NCBI GenBank assembly: GCA_016932295.1
Contig: JAFGDC010000210.1
Coordinates: forward strand, 1-17,369
Source: a candidate division CSSED10-310 bacterium
GTDB taxonomy: Bacteria > CSSED10-310 > JAFGDC01
DNA: 17,369 nucleotides
Reading direction: 5' to 3'
Within the stretch, counting starts at the first letter, position 1. Every line of letters starts with the position of its first letter. The position numbers were made by a program, and so were the translations under genes. The notes beneath the pieces are model-generated. The model searched no databases, was not told the DNA's origin, and saw nothing but the letters and a program-made list of their open reading frames with translations. Below, piece after piece: positions 15,427 to 17,369 of the stretch.

Positions 15427-15455
15427 TTGACATTTTATAAACTTATTTTTATATT
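15427..15455 (+). promoter_or_regulatory. Near-consensus sigma-70 promoter for the DUF4097/DUF2089 operon
   Basis: TTGACA (15427-15432; 6 of 6), a 17-nt spacer that is almost all A/T, then TATATT (15450-15455; 5 of 6). This is the best promoter in the window, set in a sharply AT-rich patch (15380-15455). The predicted transcript start near 15462 falls on the ribosome site, so the leader is only about 12 nt. Confidence 0.85.
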
Positions 15456-15461
15456 TTGGTC

Positions 15462-15470
15462 AGGAGGTGA
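15462..15470 (+). promoter_or_regulatory. Full-length Shine-Dalgarno site AGGAGGTGA
   Basis: Nine bases match the 16S anti-Shine-Dalgarno sequence; the ATG at 15474 follows three bases later (six from AGGAGG). With the strong promoter this predicts high expression of the DUF4097 gene. Confidence 0.8.
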
Positions 15471-15473
15471 ACA

Positions 15474-16436
15474 ATGGAGTCAAAGGAGCGACTGGAGATA
15501 CTTGCCATGGTAGCGGAGAAAAAGATCACGGTTGAGGAGGCGGAGCGGTTACTGGCGGCGCTGGCGGAAGGTGACAGGCTGGCGGCGGAGGCACGGCGGG
15601 GAGGCCGCCGGCGCGATGCCGGCAGCAATCCATTACAGTGGCTGGATGGCGTGGTGGATGAAATTGGTCCGATGGTGAGTACGGTGGTATCGGATGTGAT
15701 GGGTTCGGTGGATTCCATTCTGGACATGGATGAGGAGGAGGACCCGTCGGCGGCCGTATCAATGGTGAAGACCCTGCGACTCGAGCCTGGGACCGAGTTG
15801 CTCGTGGCGGCGGGCCAGCGGCGGTTCGGACCGGTCAAGTCCTCCACCGTATCGATACGTGCGGTGCCTGGCGTGGAGTGTTCCATTGTCAATGACGGCC
15901 CTGGTGTTCATATCACGCATCGGGGCAAGCAACTGGTGATTCGCGCCGACAAGGGAGACGTGCGCATCAGTGCGCCTAATGTACTCGCCTCCATCGACGT
16001 CAGGCACTTGCATGGTGATATCCAGGTACAGGGATTCAACGCGGCGGTCGCGCTGAAGACCATGGGCGGGGCCATCATACTGAAGGACATGGAGGGTTCG
16101 GCGCGGGTGAAGACGATGGGCGGCCACATCAAGGTGATTGGGTACCGCCCCCGTGACGATGCGCGGTTTGTCTCCATGGGGGGCAACATCGACGTGACGC
16201 TGCCCGGCGATCTCTCCGCCCGAATCCAGGCGCTCACCATGGGTGGTGTTCTGGACGTGGACAAGAGGCTGGGGACGGTGAGTTCCAGGCCGCACATCGC
16301 TCGCCAGCAGGCGGTTTTGCTCATGGGTGACGGCGCCAGTTCCGTCAGTTTCAAGACCATGGGTGGCAACATTGTCATCAGGTGCGCCGGGGATGCCGAT
16401 GCCGATGCCGTTCCCGCCACCGCCGACCACCCATGA
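15474..16436 (+). CDS. DUF4097 (YvlB-like) beta-helix protein with N-terminal SHOCT-like hairpin
   Basis: The 320-aa product has no signal peptide. Residues 5-30 (ERLEILAMVAEKKITVEEAE and the next few) are the SHOCT-like helical hairpin typical of YvlB-type proteins. Residues about 31-95 hold a variable linker with an amphipathic stretch (GVVDEIGPMVSTVVSDVMG) and an acidic patch (MDEEED). From about 98 to the end is a DUF4097 'putative adhesin' beta-helix built of short repeated strands, with MGG turns at residues 197-199, 215-217, 235-237, 256-258 and 296-298. The Bacillus subtilis homologue YvlB lies in the envelope-stress yvl operon. Function here is not known; cytoplasmic or membrane-peripheral location is inferred from the lack of a signal peptide. 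It overlaps the DUF2089 gene by 4 bp (ATGA). Confidence 0.82.
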   Translation: MESKERLEILAMVAEKKITVEEAERLLAALAEGDRLAAEARRGGRRRDAGSNPLQWLDGVVDEIGPMVSTVVSDVMGSVDSILDMDEEEDPSAAVSMVKTLRLEPGTELLVAAGQRRFGPVKSSTVSIRAVPGVECSIVNDGPGVHITHRGKQLVIRADKGDVRISAPNVLASIDVRHLHGDIQVQGFNAAVALKTMGGAIILKDMEGSARVKTMGGHIKVIGYRPRDDARFVSMGGNIDVTLPGDLSARIQALTMGGVLDVDKRLGTVSSRPHIARQQAVLLMGDGASSVSFKTMGGNIVIRCAGDADADAVPATADHP

Positions 16437-16801
16437 ACGAGCCTCGGTTTCCCACCAGTTGTCCGTCCTGCGGCGCGCCCATGGTGGTTGTACGGATCGA
16501 TTGCACCAGTTGTGACACCAGCATAACCGGCCACTTCACTCCCTGCGAGATCTGCAGTCTGGACGAACCATGGCGGGAGGTGCTGGACCTGTTCATGGCG
16601 ACGCGCGGCAACCTGAAGGCGATGCAACGCTCCTTGGGACTGTCCTATCCAACCGTTCGTCAGAAGGTGGAGGAGATGTTCCAGCGCCTGGAGAGGGCGC
16701 GGGAGAAGTCGACCCTTCAGCCGGCGGATGTCCTTGGCATGTTGCGGGAGGGCAAAATCGACGTGGCGGAGGCCGAGCGATTACTCAGGCAGCATCGGTA
16801 A
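16433..16801 (+). CDS. DUF2089 zinc-ribbon / helix-turn-helix protein
   Basis: The ATG at 16433 overlaps the stop of the DUF4097 gene (ATGA), which indicates translational coupling. A frame back to 16382 is only internal to the upstream gene. The 122-aa product has three CxxC pairs (Cys10/13, 24/27, 38/41), a zinc ribbon, then the DUF2089 core. RGNLKAMQRSLGLSYPTVRQKVEEM (residues 58-82) reads as a helix-turn-helix. Residues 100-120 form a SHOCT-like hairpin (GKIDVAEAERLL) closely matching the N-terminus of the upstream protein. Most likely it is a small DNA-binding regulator of its own operon or a partner of the DUF4097 protein; both are inferred from context. Confidence 0.85.
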   Translation: MNEPRFPTSCPSCGAPMVVVRIDCTSCDTSITGHFTPCEICSLDEPWREVLDLFMATRGNLKAMQRSLGLSYPTVRQKVEEMFQRLERAREKSTLQPADVLGMLREGKIDVAEAERLLRQHR

Positions 16802-16821
16802 ACAGGCCGCCGGGCGCCTGT
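16802..16821. terminator. Hairpin between convergent stop codons
   Basis: ACAGGC (16802-16807) and GCCTGT (16816-16821) pair around an 8-nt loop, filling the 19-bp gap between the DUF2089 stop and the stop of the minus-strand peptidase gene. A short TTT follows on the minus strand only. It is probably a shared, weak terminator. Confidence 0.35.
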
Positions 16822-17369
16822 CAACCGGCGGTGACCAGGTCGAACCTCCCACCAAATGATGATGAAGATCCGCCGCCGGGCCAGGCGATCCGCAGCCAGG
16901 ATTCGTAGCGTCTCTTCTGTTCCGGCGTCGGCTGTTCGACGTGAGACAGCAGATAATCCACCGGTGGTTTTTCACCCAATCGCACCGACAGCCGCTTGAT
17001 ACGATCCATCCGGCTGACCAGGACCTCGATCTCGCATCCGGGTTCGAAGTCTTGCAAACGGGTGGAGAATCGTTCGGGAACAACCCTGAATCCGTTGCAT
17101 GCCAGGATCTCGTCACCCGGCGCCAGACCGCCTCTCTGGGCGGGTGAGTCATCCGGCACCCTGGTCAGGAAGATACGGCCGTCACTCACCCGATAGACAG
17201 CGCCGAGATACGATTTCACACAGCCGCCATGGCAATCGTATTTCGGGGTGACACGCAATCCAAGGTCGTCCAGAGCGGTCTCGATATTCATGTCGCCCGG
17301 GGCACTCACCAGGTCATCCAGGAAAGCGACCGCGACCGAACCAGCCACGCTGTCCACCGCCGCCCGCAG
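16821..17369 (-). CDS. M61-type (glycyl aminopeptidase family) peptidase, C-terminal part with PDZ domain
   Basis: The frame is open through the right edge (codons at 17369-17358 precede the first GTG), so the metalloprotease domain lies outside the window. About 182 residues are present. They begin with an M61-like end of the catalytic region (FLDDLVSAPGDMNIETALDDLGLRV). A PDZ domain follows: LGAVYRVSDGRIFLTRVPDDSPAQRGGLAPGDEILACNGFRV, where the VxxxSPAxxAGLxxGDxIL pattern is clear. Then come a strand pair (CEIEVLVSRMDRIKRLSVRL) and the family-typical ending PTPEQKRRYESWL. A Gly/Ser-rich tail (GGGSSSSFGG) closes the protein. M61 enzymes remove N-terminal Gly or Ala; whether the active site is intact cannot be seen here. 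Confidence 0.75.
   Translation of the reverse strand: MRAAVDSVAGSVAVAFLDDLVSAPGDMNIETALDDLGLRVTPKYDCHGGCVKSYLGAVYRVSDGRIFLTRVPDDSPAQRGGLAPGDEILACNGFRVVPERFSTRLQDFEPGCEIEVLVSRMDRIKRLSVRLGEKPPVDYLLSHVEQPTPEQKRRYESWLRIAWPGGGSSSSFGGRFDLVTAG

Overview
The window (17,369 bp, moderately high GC) looks like chromosomal DNA of an uncultured Gram-negative bacterium. The Gram-negative reading rests on an outer-membrane beta-barrel, an exported lipoprotein, a DUF374-type acyltransferase and large secreted proteins. Those secreted proteins carry Pro/Thr 'TPTPT' linkers and modular PKD, thrombospondin-type-3 and jelly-roll domains, a style common in FCB-group and neighbouring candidate phyla. The phylum cannot be fixed from sequence alone. 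Most genes have strong Shine-Dalgarno sites (GGAGG type), which decided several start codons. No tRNA, rRNA, CRISPR array, integrase or recognisable insertion sequence was seen.

Layout. 1-4770 (+): two secreted multidomain proteins. The first is cut by the left edge. The second is a very large CapA-type metallophosphatase with PKD and TSP3 modules. Both end in the same kind of Pro/Thr linker followed by a related C-terminal domain of about 115-120 residues. 4982-6203 (-): a two-gene operon of a YbjN-like protein and a PspA/IM30 membrane-stress protein. 6255-6826: about 570 bp of lower-GC DNA with no convincing gene but several compact inverted repeats, possibly a structured RNA or an element remnant; this is the least explained stretch. 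6931-9983 (+): an XPB/Ssl2-type 'helicase C3' winged-helix protein, then a 5-formyltetrahydrofolate cyclo-ligase-like protein. 10333-11013 (+): an outer-membrane barrel with its own promoter. 11256-12914 (-): a lipoprotein of the alkaline phosphatase/type I phosphodiesterase superfamily. It is divergent from 13122-15249 (+), an atypical long class II aldolase followed by a DUF374 acyltransferase. 15474-16801 (+): a translationally coupled pair, a DUF4097 (YvlB-like) beta-helix protein and a DUF2089 zinc-ribbon/HTH protein, behind a near-consensus sigma-70 promoter and an 11-bp tandem repeat. 16821-17369 (-): the C-terminal part of an M61-type peptidase with a PDZ domain, cut by the right edge.

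Theme. Many genes concern the cell envelope: surface proteins with a shared C-terminal domain, PspA/YbjN, an outer-membrane barrel, a phosphodiesterase lipoprotein, an acyltransferase and a YvlB-like module. The points most worth following are the shared C-terminal domain, the unexplained 6255-6826 region, and the DUF4097/DUF2089 pair whose two proteins share a helical hairpin motif.
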